Source: Nocardioides albertanoniae
GTDB taxonomy: Bacteria; Actinomycetota; Actinomycetes; Propionibacteriales; Nocardioidaceae
DNA length: 64,000 bases
Assembly (NCBI RefSeq): GCF_006716315.1
Contig: NZ_VFOV01000001.1
Location: 1,752,501-1,816,500, forward strand
Direction: 5' to 3'
Shown here: piece by piece, positions 18,410 to 26,949 of the stretch
How the letters are laid out: each line of letters opens with the position of its first letter
Numbering within the stretch: position 1 is the stretch's first letter
The notes under the pieces: model-generated
Database searches by the model: none
The model's input: the letters and a program-made list of their open reading frames with translations, nothing else
What the model was told of the DNA's origin: nothing
Position numbers and translations under genes: made by a program

Positions 18410-18438
18410 AATCTAAACCGTTTCAGTAAAACTGGCAA
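18410..18438 (-). promoter_or_regulatory. Promoter with LacI-type operator for the GH5 gene
   Basis: On the minus strand, TTGCCA (18438-18433) and TAGATT (18415-18410) are spaced 17 bases apart, and TAGATT is followed by six bases and the GTG start. The spacer contains TGAAACGGTTTA, whose complement TAAACCGTTTCA resembles TTAACCGCTTTA upstream of the transporter operon. This arrangement suits repression by the neighbouring LacI protein. Confidence 0.7.
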
Positions 18439-18452
18439 TCGATGATCGGAGC

Positions 18453-19475
18453 TCAGCGGTCGGCGGGCGGGTGGGTGCTCTCCCGGGGCACGAGCACCGG
18501 GGTGCTCGACTTGTGGCGCAGCGTCAACGTCGGGTCGGCGATCAGGCGGATCAGCTCGCGGGCGGCCTCGGCGGCCCAGCCCTGGGTGTCGCGTGTCAGA
18601 GCGGTGAGCGCGGGGTGCGTCAGTCGGGCCAGGAGGGAGTCGTCGAAGGAGAGGATCGAGAGGTCCTGTGGCACCCGCACGCCCATCTCCAGGGCCACGC
18701 CCAGGCCGGCGACGGCCATCACGTCGCTGTCGTAGACGATCGCGGTCGGACGCTCGCGCCTGGACAGGACGCGACGGGTGATCACGGCACCCTCCGAGTC
18801 GCTGTAGTCGGTCGGGATCGAGGTGACCTCGGCCAGCTCATGGCGTGCCTTGGCCTCGGCGAGCACCTTCATCCGGCGCTGGGTGTGCAGGAACTGGGGC
18901 ATGCCGGCGACGTGGACGACGCGACGGTGGCCGAGGGCGGCGAGATAGTCGACCGCCTCGTGCATGGCCTCGCGGTCGTCGGCCCAGGTGAAGCTCAGTG
19001 ACGTGTTCTCCAGCGGCCCGCCCATCACCATCACGGGAACGCCGAGTCGTTCGAGCTCAGGGATCCGGGGATCCTCGGCGAGTGGGTCGAGCAGCACGAA
19101 ACCATCGACCCGCTGCTCCGCGGACCAGGTGCGGTAAGCATCCATCTCGGACTCCGTGTCCCCGACCACGAGCAGCTGGAGGGCGGTGCCGTCCTCGGCC
19201 AGGCCGGCCTGCAGGCCGGACACGACCTGCCCGAAGAACGGCTCGACCCCCAGCGTCAGTGCAGGGCGGGACAGGATCAGGCCGACCGCTCCGGCCCGGG
19301 ACTTGCCGAGCGACCTCGCCGCGCGATGGGGGCGCCAGTTCATCTCGTCGGCTACGGCGAGGATGCGACGCCGGGTCTCCTCGCTGACCCCCGGCCGTCC
19401 GTTGAGCGCGAACGAGACGGCGCCCTTGGAGACGCCGGATCGCTGTGCGATGTCGGCGATCGTGGGTCGTGTCAT
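18453..19475 (-). CDS. LacI-family transcriptional regulator of the mannoside locus
   Basis: A 340-residue repressor with an N-terminal LacI helix-turn-helix (TIADIAQRSGVSKGAVSFAL, residues 5-24), hinge helix around 46-60 and a periplasmic-binding-protein-like effector domain (about 62-335). It should bind DNA until a mannose-containing sugar is imported. The ATG at 19475 is chosen for the strong GGAAGGA seven to ten bases upstream; the longer ORF to 19586 lacks this. It is divergent from the ABC transporter operon and lies behind the GH5 gene, both of which carry similar AACCG-type operators. The effector is not known from the sequence. Confidence 0.88.
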   Translation of the reverse strand: MTRPTIADIAQRSGVSKGAVSFALNGRPGVSEETRRRILAVADEMNWRPHRAARSLGKSRAGAVGLILSRPALTLGVEPFFGQVVSGLQAGLAEDGTALQLLVVGDTESEMDAYRTWSAEQRVDGFVLLDPLAEDPRIPELERLGVPVMVMGGPLENTSLSFTWADDREAMHEAVDYLAALGHRRVVHVAGMPQFLHTQRRMKVLAEAKARHELAEVTSIPTDYSDSEGAVITRRVLSRRERPTAIVYDSDVMAVAGLGVALEMGVRVPQDLSILSFDDSLLARLTHPALTALTRDTQGWAAEAARELIRLIADPTLTLRHKSSTPVLVPRESTHPPADR

Positions 19476-19495
19476 CCGTAGTCCTTCCTCGGCGT

Positions 19496-19523
19496 AGATC
19501 AGGAACATCCTGTCGATGAGCAA
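19496..19523 (-). promoter_or_regulatory. Putative promoter of the lacI-type gene
   Basis: On the minus strand, TTGCTC (19523-19518) and TGATCT (19501-19496) are separated by 16 bases, with the ribosome-binding site and ATG about 20 bases further on. The hexamers are plausible but not strong. Confidence 0.4.
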
Positions 19524-19549
19524 GATGTGGCGTCCCTCACAAGGATGCC

Positions 19550-19601
19550 TTGACGGCGAACCTGGTTCGGTGAATAGTACGGGCACAACTTAACCGCTTT
19601 A
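19550..19601 (+). promoter_or_regulatory. Promoter and operators of the mannoside ABC/hydrolase operon
   Basis: TTGACG at 19550-19555 is a good -35, and GAATAGTAC around 19572-19580 holds the likely -10. GAACC-T-GGTTC (19558-19568), an 11-base palindrome, fills part of the spacer. TTAACCGCTTTA (19590-19601), just after the expected start site, resembles the site in the GH5 promoter. Either palindrome could be the LacI operator. Confidence 0.6.
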
Positions 19602-19627
19602 TTCAGGTTATCAACAGGGAGTGGAAG

Positions 19628-20899
19628 ATGAGCGCACGTCGGTTGGCAGGAGTCGCCGCGGGGCTGGCCATGGGCGTCACCGCGTTGACGGGTTGCGGGG
19701 CCGGCGACGAGCCGTCCGCGAGTGACCTGGACGGCAAGGTCGAGGGCAAGGTCTCGATCCAGACCTGGGCGCTGAAGCCGAAGTTCACCGACTACGTCGA
19801 GGGTGTCATCGCCGCCTTCGAGAAGGAGCACCCCGACGTAGAGGTGACCTGGCTCGACCAGCCCGGCGACGGCTACGACCAGAAGGTGCTCACCCAGGCG
19901 TCCTCCGGCGACCTTCCCGATGTCACCAACCTGCCCCCGGACTTCGCTCTCCCGCTCGCTGAGCAGGAGCAGCTCCTCGACCTCGAGAAGACCGACGTCG
20001 ACCTGGAGGAGACGTTCGTCGAGGGCGGCCTGCAGGGCTACCGGTACGACGGGATCGACGGCACCTACGGCTACCCGTGGTACCTCGGCACCGACGTGAA
20101 CTACTGGAACAAGGACATGCTCGCCAAGAACGGCCTCGACCCGGAGAACCTGCCGACCGACCTCGACTCGCTGATCGCACAGGCCACGACGCTGAAGGAG
20201 AAGTCCGGCGGCAAGGCCTACCTGATGACCCGCAAGCCCGGGCTCAACGATCTGCAGCAGGCCGACGTCCCGATCTTCAACGATGAGGGCACCGAGCTGA
20301 CCTTCAACACCCCCGAGGCCGTCGAGCTCGTGCAGAAGTACGCCGACGCGTACGCGGACAACCTGCTGCCCAAGGACATCCTCACCGACAGCTTCCAGGG
20401 CAACGCGGAGCTCTACAACCAGGAGAAGGCGGCCTGGACGACGGGCAGCTCCAACATCTCCGGCCTCGAGGAGGCCAACCCGGCTCTCGCCAAGGGCACC
20501 GAGATCTCGGCCGCCTTCGGCGACGGCCCGCTGTACGTCCAGGGCCTCTCGGTCAACGCCAACAGCAAGAATCTCGCCGCCGCGAACGCGCTGGCCCAGT
20601 TCGTGACCAACCCCGACAACCAGCGTGAGTTCGCCAAGCTGGCCCCGGGCGTCTACCCGAGCACGATCGCCTCGCAGGAGGACCCCTACTTCACCGAGGA
20701 CGACGGCTCCGTCGCCGCCGAGGCGAAGGTCACCGGCCTGAAGACGTTGACGACCGCCATCCCGAACAACCCGAAGGTGTCGCCGGCGATGTCGACCATC
20801 ATCGACCAGCAGATCGCCCTCGCCATCAGCGGTGATGCCACGCCGCAGGAAGCCCTCGACAAGGCCGTCGAGGAGTGCAACAAGCTCCTGGCGCAGTGA
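19628..20899 (+). CDS. ABC transporter sugar-binding lipoprotein
   Basis: A 423-residue extracellular solute-binding protein of family 1. It has a lipoprotein signal peptide with lipobox LTGC and lipidated Cys23, followed by a type II periplasmic-binding fold (VSIQTWALKPKFTDYVEGV near 41-59). It should capture oligosaccharides released outside the cell, most likely high-mannose glycans carrying one GlcNAc, given the operon content. The start has GGGAG about ten bases upstream. It is the first gene of a seven-gene operon with overlapping junctions to the permeases. Ligand assignment is inference from neighbours. Confidence 0.9.
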   Translation: MSARRLAGVAAGLAMGVTALTGCGAGDEPSASDLDGKVEGKVSIQTWALKPKFTDYVEGVIAAFEKEHPDVEVTWLDQPGDGYDQKVLTQASSGDLPDVTNLPPDFALPLAEQEQLLDLEKTDVDLEETFVEGGLQGYRYDGIDGTYGYPWYLGTDVNYWNKDMLAKNGLDPENLPTDLDSLIAQATTLKEKSGGKAYLMTRKPGLNDLQQADVPIFNDEGTELTFNTPEAVELVQKYADAYADNLLPKDILTDSFQGNAELYNQEKAAWTTGSSNISGLEEANPALAKGTEISAAFGDGPLYVQGLSVNANSKNLAAANALAQFVTNPDNQREFAKLAPGVYPSTIASQEDPYFTEDDGSVAAEAKVTGLKTLTTAIPNNPKVSPAMSTIIDQQIALAISGDATPQEALDKAVEECNKLLAQ

Positions 20900-21798
20900 C
20901 CGACACCAAGATGATGAGCAGCCGGGTGCGTGAGCACAAGTGGTTCACGCCCTGGTTGCTCGTCGCGCCCGCGACCCTGTGGCTGTGCGTGTTCAACCTC
21001 TACCCGGCGCTGAACACGGTCTACATGGCCTTCACCAACAAGAAGCCGCTCGGCGGAGGAGAGCTCGTCGGGCTCGCAAACTTCGAGCGGATGCTCGACG
21101 ACGACCAGCTCGTCTACGCGCTCACCAACTCGATCCTCTACATGCTGGTCTGCGTACCCCTGCTCACCATGCTGCCGCTGCTGCTCGCGGTGCTGGTGGA
21201 GAAGAAGCTGCCCGGCCTGACCTTCTTCCGGGTCGCCTTCTACACGCCGGTCGTCGCCTCGGCCGTGGTCGTCGCGCTGATCTGGAACTGGATGCTCGAC
21301 GACCGCGGCGCCATCAACGCGATCCTGCAGGCGCTGAAGGTGGTCCAGGAGCCGCTGCCGTTCCTCACCGACCGCTGGCTGCTGCTGTTCAGCGCGATCA
21401 GCCTGACGGTCTGGAAGGGCCTGGGCTACTACATGATCATCTACCTCTCCGCGCTCGGGAACGTCGGCAAGGAGCTGCACGAGGCCGCGGCTGTGGACGG
21501 GGCCGGCCCGGTGCGCCGGTTCTGGAGCATCACCGTGCCCGGCGTACGCGGCACGATGCTGCTGATCACGATCCTGATCACCGTCTCCTCGCTGCGGATC
21601 TTCTCCGAGCTCTTCGTGATGACCGGTGGCACCGGCGGGCCCGGAGGGCGGGTCAGCTCGGTGGTCATGCTGATCCAGATGTACTCCACGGGCTTCACCG
21701 GTCACCTCGGCTATGCCTCCGCACTGAGCCTGCTGCTCTTCGCGCTCACGCTGGTGCCGATGGTGCTCCTGGCCCGCCTCAACAGGAAGGACGCCTGA
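20896..21798 (+). CDS. ABC transporter permease, MalF type
   Basis: A 300-residue inner-membrane permease with about six hydrophobic helices and the cytoplasmic EAA loop (HEAAAVDGAGPVRRF) that docks the ATPase. GTG 20896 overlaps the binding-protein stop as GTGA; an internal ATG at 20911 is an alternative. Together with the next gene it forms the heterodimeric channel of a CUT1-type carbohydrate importer. No ATP-binding subunit is encoded in the window, so a shared MsiK/MsmX-like ATPase elsewhere is expected. Confidence 0.92.
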   Translation: MTDTKMMSSRVREHKWFTPWLLVAPATLWLCVFNLYPALNTVYMAFTNKKPLGGGELVGLANFERMLDDDQLVYALTNSILYMLVCVPLLTMLPLLLAVLVEKKLPGLTFFRVAFYTPVVASAVVVALIWNWMLDDRGAINAILQALKVVQEPLPFLTDRWLLLFSAISLTVWKGLGYYMIIYLSALGNVGKELHEAAAVDGAGPVRRFWSITVPGVRGTMLLITILITVSSLRIFSELFVMTGGTGGPGGRVSSVVMLIQMYSTGFTGHLGYASALSLLLFALTLVPMVLLARLNRKDA

Positions 21799-22676
21799 TG
21801 TCGGCGCCGCAGATGAAGGTGGCAGCGAAGCAGAGGTCGTACGCCTTCCACCGGATGTCCGCGGGCGAGGTGATCGTGCGCTACGCACTGCTCGCGCTCG
21901 TGCTCGTGATCACGATCCTGCCCTTCGTCTGGCAGCTGTCGACGTCGCTGAAGGGGATCGACGAGAACATCTACACGGCCACCCCGCGGTTCATCCCGGA
22001 GGACCCGACCTTCGCCAACTACACCAAGGTCGCCGAGGTCGTTCCGGTGGTCGACTACGCGATGAACTCGGTCATCGTGGCGATCCTGGTCGTGGGCGGA
22101 AACATCATCGGGGCCACGTTGGCGGGCTACGCCCTGGCGAAGCTGCGCTTCCGCGGCAGCACGCTGGTGCTCGGCGCGCTGCTGGCCACGCTGATCCTGC
22201 CGGGCGAGGCGACGATCATCGCCCAGTACGTCACGGTCCGCTCGCTCGGGCTCACCGACACCCTGCTGGGCGTCGCGCTGCCGGGCATGATCGGGATGAT
22301 CAACGTCCTGCTGATGCGGGCGGCGTTCACCGCGATCCCCGACGAGCTGGAGATGGCGGCCAAGGTCGACGGCGCCAACGCCTGGCAGCGGCTCATCCAC
22401 GTCAACCTCCCCGGCGTACGCGGCATGCTCAGCGTGATCTGCATCTTCGCGTTCATCGGAGCCTGGGACGACTTCCTGTGGCCGCTGATCGTCTTGACCG
22501 ACCCGGAGAACCTGACGCTGACCGTCGGTCTGCAGTACCTCTCGGGCACGTTCACCAACAATCCCCGCCTGATCGCGGCAGGCACGATGATCTCGTTCGT
22601 CCCGATCGTGATCGTCTTCGCCGTCCTGCAGCGCTACTTCTTCCGCGGGGTCGAGGAAGGGGCGATCAAGGGATGA
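21798..22676 (+). CDS. ABC transporter permease, MalG type
   Basis: A 292-residue partner permease with about six membrane helices and the EAA motif EMAAKVDGANAWQRL near residue 190. The C-terminus YFFRGVEEGAIKG is typical of CUT1 MalG proteins. The ATG shares one base with the preceding stop (TGATG), so the two permeases are made together. A longer reading frame that starts inside the MalF gene is not used. Confidence 0.92.
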   Translation: MSAPQMKVAAKQRSYAFHRMSAGEVIVRYALLALVLVITILPFVWQLSTSLKGIDENIYTATPRFIPEDPTFANYTKVAEVVPVVDYAMNSVIVAILVVGGNIIGATLAGYALAKLRFRGSTLVLGALLATLILPGEATIIAQYVTVRSLGLTDTLLGVALPGMIGMINVLLMRAAFTAIPDELEMAAKVDGANAWQRLIHVNLPGVRGMLSVICIFAFIGAWDDFLWPLIVLTDPENLTLTVGLQYLSGTFTNNPRLIAAGTMISFVPIVIVFAVLQRYFFRGVEEGAIKG

Positions 22677-23911
22677 CCGACCTGCAACTGACCGCCGCCG
22701 AGATCGCCCGCTTCGAGGAGGAGTCGGCCCGGTTGCTGTCCTTCGCGCGGGGGTCCCGCCACGAGGGCGGTGGCTTCGGGTGGCTCGACGAGAACGGCGC
22801 CTTGGACCCCGAGCGGCCGGTCGAGACCTGGATCACCTGCCGGATGACGCACGTCTTCGGGCTCGCGCAGCTGCGCGGCGACGCGTCGGCCGCTGCGTAC
22901 GTCGACCACGGGGTGGCCGCGCTGACCGGGCTGCTCCACGACGACGTCAACGGCGGCTGGCACTCCGCGGTCTCCCCGGAGACCGGCGAGGTGATCAGCA
23001 CCGTGAAGGAGGGCTACGCCCATGCCTTCGTGATGCTCGCCGCCACCACCGCGTACGCCGCCGGCCACCCCGGCGCGGAGGCGCTGCTCGATGACGCGCT
23101 GGGCGTGATGGAGGAGCAGTTCTGGCGCGAGGACGACGGGCTGATCCTCGACGTGTGGAGCGCCGACTGGGCCTCGTTGGACGGCTATCGCGGGGTCAAC
23201 ACCAACATGCACGCCGTCGAGGCGTTCCTGGCGGCCGCGGAGGTGACCGGCCGCGGGGTCTGGCTCGATCGCGCCGTGCGGATCCTCGAGCGGGTCGTGC
23301 ACGGCTTCGCGCGCGAGCACGACTGGCGGCTTCCCGAACACTTCTCCTCGTCCTGGTCGGTCGAGCTGGACTACAACATCGACGAGCCGGGGCACCCGTT
23401 CCGGCCGTACGGTGTCACGATCGGGCACCTCTTCGAGTGGTCCCGGCTGGCGCTGCACGCTCGCACCCTGCTCGGTCCGCAGGCACCTTCGTGGCTGCTC
23501 AAGGATGCTCGCTCGCTGTTCGCCGCGGCGACCGAGCGCGGCTGGGCGGTCGACGGTTCGGACGGTTTCGTCTACACCACCGACTTCGAGGACCGGCCGG
23601 TGGTGCGTGAGCGGATGCACTGGGTCGCCGCCGAGGCGGTCGGCGCCGCATGGACGCTCTTTCGCGACACCGGGTCGGCGGAGGCCCTGGCGGACGTACG
23701 CCGCTGGTGTGCCTACTGCGAGGAGCATCTGGTCGACCGTGAGAACGGCTCGTGGCACCACGAGCTCGACGCGGGCAACCGGCCCTCGGCCAGGGTCTGG
23801 CCGGGCAAACCGGACATCTACCACGCCTATCAGACGGTGATCCTGCCGTTGCTGCCCGCCGGTGCCAGCTTCGCCGGCGCCGCCTCGGCCGGCAGGAGGG
23901 GCCGGTCGTGA
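22673..23911 (+). CDS. AGE-family sugar epimerase/isomerase, probable mannose isomerase
   Basis: A 412-residue (alpha/alpha)6-barrel protein of the N-acylglucosamine 2-epimerase family. Conserved segments include the ITCRMTHVFGLAQL substrate loop near 56-69 and FEWSRLALHAR near 250, with the His-rich IYHAYQTVILPLLP near the C-terminus. The family includes N-acetylglucosamine 2-epimerase, cellobiose 2-epimerase and YihS-type mannose isomerase. In a locus that liberates mannose, conversion of mannose to fructose is the most economical role; this is inference. The start overlaps the MalG stop as ATGA. No signal peptide, so cytoplasmic. Confidence 0.8.
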   Translation: MTDLQLTAAEIARFEEESARLLSFARGSRHEGGGFGWLDENGALDPERPVETWITCRMTHVFGLAQLRGDASAAAYVDHGVAALTGLLHDDVNGGWHSAVSPETGEVISTVKEGYAHAFVMLAATTAYAAGHPGAEALLDDALGVMEEQFWREDDGLILDVWSADWASLDGYRGVNTNMHAVEAFLAAAEVTGRGVWLDRAVRILERVVHGFAREHDWRLPEHFSSSWSVELDYNIDEPGHPFRPYGVTIGHLFEWSRLALHARTLLGPQAPSWLLKDARSLFAAATERGWAVDGSDGFVYTTDFEDRPVVRERMHWVAAEAVGAAWTLFRDTGSAEALADVRRWCAYCEEHLVDRENGSWHHELDAGNRPSARVWPGKPDIYHAYQTVILPLLPAGASFAGAASAGRRGRS

Positions 23912-26900
23912 CAGGCCCTCGGGATCCCGTCGCCGCCCGTGCGGGTGTCGGCTACTCGTCGCAGGACGCCTGGTGCCTCGAGGTGCAGCCGGACAGCGGT
24001 GAGGTCACGGCAGATCTCCCGCTGACGGCACCGATCGAGGTGGCCGACGGCGACGAGCTGAGGTTCGTCGTGTTCCCCGAGTCGGCAGCCGAGGGCCAGC
24101 GGCGATGGGACTCCACGTACGTCTGCCTCGACGCGGTCCTCGACGACGGCCGCCGGCTCAGCGGGATGGGGCTCGTCGACCAGTACGGCCAGGCGCTCAC
24201 CCCCGAAGCCCAGGGAGATGGCAAGAGGGCCTGGGTGGACCAGTGGAACCTGCGCCGGGTTGCCCTGACCGGCCTGGGCGGGCGCCGGATCGAGCGGATC
24301 CTGGTCGTGGCCAGGGCCGGCGAGGTGCCGCTGCGGGTGTGGGGCGACGAGGTGGACGTACGTCCCGCTCGGCCGTTCCCCGCGAGAGCTCTCGACCAGG
24401 TCGACATCCGTCGCGGGACCCATTCCAGCGACCGGTTCTCGCGCGGCAACAACGCGCCGCTGATCGGTCTCCCGCACGGCGGCGTCTTCGGTCTGCCGAT
24501 GACCGATGCCGCGGTGAGCGGCTGGCCCTACGCCTGGCAGGCGCACAACCGCGAGACCGCCGGCGGGCCGAACCGGCCGACGATCGAGGCGTTCGCGACC
24601 TCGCACATCCCGAGCCCGTGGATGGGCGACCACGGGGTCTTCCAGGTGATGCCGAGCCCGCTGGCCGAGCCGGTCGAGGGTCGCCGGGAACGAGCGCTGG
24701 GGTTCGACCACGACGACGAGGAACCCGGGCCGCACCGCTACGCGGTCACCCTCGACGGTGACCTCACCGCAGAGCTCGTCCCCGGCGACTTCGCGCTCGG
24801 CATGCGGTTCACCGGAGCCCGCTCGCTGGTGCTCGACCATCATGGCGAGATCCGGTCGCTGACCTGCTCTCACGACAGCGAGGGTCTCGTCGTCCGTGCC
24901 CTCCTCGACGACCGCGAGGGCAAGCCTGCGCAGCACGTCCACCTCCGTGTCGACGGGACCTCCCAGCTGCGCCTGGGCGAGGGCCGGCTCCGTGGCCACA
25001 TCGCGCTGAGCGGGGCAGGGGAGGTCGACGTACGCCTCGGGGTCTCGACCGTCAGCGACGAGCAGGCGGCGGCCAACCTGGCAGATGCCGGGTCGTTCGA
25101 CGAGATGGCTGCACGGGCTCGCGCGGAGTGGGAGCGGGCGCTGGCGACCGTCGAGGTCGAGGGGGCGAGCGACGACCAGCTGGTCTCGATCCGGTCCGGG
25201 CTCTACCGGCTCTTCCTCTACCCTGGCCGCTTCGGCGAGGGTCCCTCGCACACACATGTCTCGCCCTACGACCTGACCACGGTGCGACATGCTCCGATGA
25301 CGGTCACCCACGGTTTCTGGGACACCTACCGCACCGCCTGGCCGCTGCTCGCGCTGCTCGACCCTGCCGGTGCCGGAGAGCTGGCCGAAGGCTTCGTCGA
25401 GCACTTCCGCGACCGTGGCTGGACGCCGCGCTGGAGTGCTCCGGCGGCCGAGGACTGCATGACCGGCACCACCTTCGACACGGTGCTGGGTGACCTGGCG
25501 CTGCGGGACGTGCCCGGGATCGACCTGGAGACCGCCTACGCCTCGGCCCTGAGGAACGCGACGGTGCCGCCGGACGACACCCGGGTCGGACGCAAGGGCC
25601 TGCGGAAGGCGATCTTCCGCGGACATGTGGACACCGAGACCCACGAAGGCCTGTCGTGGACCCTCGACAACGCGATCAACGACTGGGGCATCTCCCGGCT
25701 CGCCCACACCCTGGGCCAGAACAGGGCGGACGAGGACCTGGCAGCCGAGGAGGAGTACTTCTCGCGGCGGGCACTGGGGTATCGGAACGTCTTCGATCCC
25801 GATCGGGGGTTCTTCATCGGGCGGACGCCTTCCGGTGCCTGGCGTGACCGCTTCGACCCGGACGAGTGGGGGCACGACTACACCGAGACCAACGCGTGGG
25901 GGACCGCCTTCACCGCGCCCCACGACGGGGCCGGGCTGGCCGAGCTGCACGGCGGCGAGGCTGCCCTCGGGGCGAAGCTGGACGAGTTCTTCTCGCGTCC
26001 CGAGACCGGTGCAGCGTCGCTGAGCGGTCACTACGGGTTCGCGATCCACGAGATGACCGAGGCCCGTGACGTACGTCTGGGGATGCTCGGTCTCTCCAAC
26101 CAGCCGGCACACCACATCCCGTTCATGTACATGTTCGCCGGGCGCCACGACGACGCCCACCGGATCGTGCGGGAGTGCGTCTCGCGCCTGTTCGTGGGCT
26201 CCGACCTCGGCCAGGGCTATCCCGGCGACGAGGACAACGGCGAGATGTCGGCCTGGTACGTCCTCGCCTCCATCGGGCTCTATCCGCTGGTGCCGGGATC
26301 CGCCTCCTACGTCGTGGTCCCGCCGTCGGTGCGACGCACGGTGCTGCGTCCCGTCGGCGGCAAGGAGATCGTGATCGAGACGGACGGGGAGGGTGACTAC
26401 ATCCGGGCGGTGACGTTGGACGGGGAGCCGTGGGAGGAGATCTCGATCCCGCACGCGCGCCTGGCCGCCGGGGCGCACCTGGTCATCGAGCTCTCCGAGG
26501 TGCCGTGCGGCTGGGCGAAGGGCTCCCGGCCGCCGTCGGCCTCGCGGGTCACGCCGGGGTTGCCGGTCGCCGACGTGACCGTGACGGTCCCGGGCACGCT
26601 GACCGACGACACCGGCGAGACAGCGGTGATCCTGGGCCCGGGGGAGCAGGTCGAGGTGCCGCTCGCCGGTGAGCGGAGGCTGTCTCTCTACACGGTCACC
26701 GCCGCCTGCGACGGCCGGATCGGCTGGGAGGTGGACTACCTCGACGCCACCGGAGCGACGGTGGCCCGCGAGGAACGGGCCGGCGAGACGTACGTCTGGG
26801 CTGGTCAGACCCGGGTCTTCCGGGTCCGGCGCGGGGAGCCGGTCACGGCGAGCGCCGTACGGTTCACCGCGGTGACCGCCTGCGTGCTCACGCAGCTGGA

Positions 26901-26949
26901 AGTCATCGAAGACGACCGAGACAACCGAGTTAGGCAGGACGAGCACTGA
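23908..26949 (+). CDS. GH92 alpha-1,2-mannosidase-like glycoside hydrolase (cytoplasmic)
   Basis: A 1013-residue calcium-dependent exo-alpha-mannosidase family protein. Family landmarks are VTHGFWDTYRTAWPLLALL near 460-480, the helical core with LSNQPAHHIPFMYMFAG, and GYPGDEDNGEMSAWYVLASI, which carries the catalytic base region. A C-terminal extension of ~150 residues is beta-rich. Unlike many Bacteroides GH92 enzymes it has no signal peptide, so trimming would occur after import. The GTG start overlaps the isomerase stop as GTGA and follows GGCAGGAGGGG. Linkage preference (1,2 versus 1,3/1,6) is not readable from sequence, but 1,2 is the common activity. Confidence 0.9.
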   Translation: MTGPRDPVAARAGVGYSSQDAWCLEVQPDSGEVTADLPLTAPIEVADGDELRFVVFPESAAEGQRRWDSTYVCLDAVLDDGRRLSGMGLVDQYGQALTPEAQGDGKRAWVDQWNLRRVALTGLGGRRIERILVVARAGEVPLRVWGDEVDVRPARPFPARALDQVDIRRGTHSSDRFSRGNNAPLIGLPHGGVFGLPMTDAAVSGWPYAWQAHNRETAGGPNRPTIEAFATSHIPSPWMGDHGVFQVMPSPLAEPVEGRRERALGFDHDDEEPGPHRYAVTLDGDLTAELVPGDFALGMRFTGARSLVLDHHGEIRSLTCSHDSEGLVVRALLDDREGKPAQHVHLRVDGTSQLRLGEGRLRGHIALSGAGEVDVRLGVSTVSDEQAAANLADAGSFDEMAARARAEWERALATVEVEGASDDQLVSIRSGLYRLFLYPGRFGEGPSHTHVSPYDLTTVRHAPMTVTHGFWDTYRTAWPLLALLDPAGAGELAEGFVEHFRDRGWTPRWSAPAAEDCMTGTTFDTVLGDLALRDVPGIDLETAYASALRNATVPPDDTRVGRKGLRKAIFRGHVDTETHEGLSWTLDNAINDWGISRLAHTLGQNRADEDLAAEEEYFSRRALGYRNVFDPDRGFFIGRTPSGAWRDRFDPDEWGHDYTETNAWGTAFTAPHDGAGLAELHGGEAALGAKLDEFFSRPETGAASLSGHYGFAIHEMTEARDVRLGMLGLSNQPAHHIPFMYMFAGRHDDAHRIVRECVSRLFVGSDLGQGYPGDEDNGEMSAWYVLASIGLYPLVPGSASYVVVPPSVRRTVLRPVGGKEIVIETDGEGDYIRAVTLDGEPWEEISIPHARLAAGAHLVIELSEVPCGWAKGSRPPSASRVTPGLPVADVTVTVPGTLTDDTGETAVILGPGEQVEVPLAGERRLSLYTVTAACDGRIGWEVDYLDATGATVAREERAGETYVWAGQTRVFRVRRGEPVTASAVRFTAVTACVLTQLEVIEDDRDNRVRQDEH

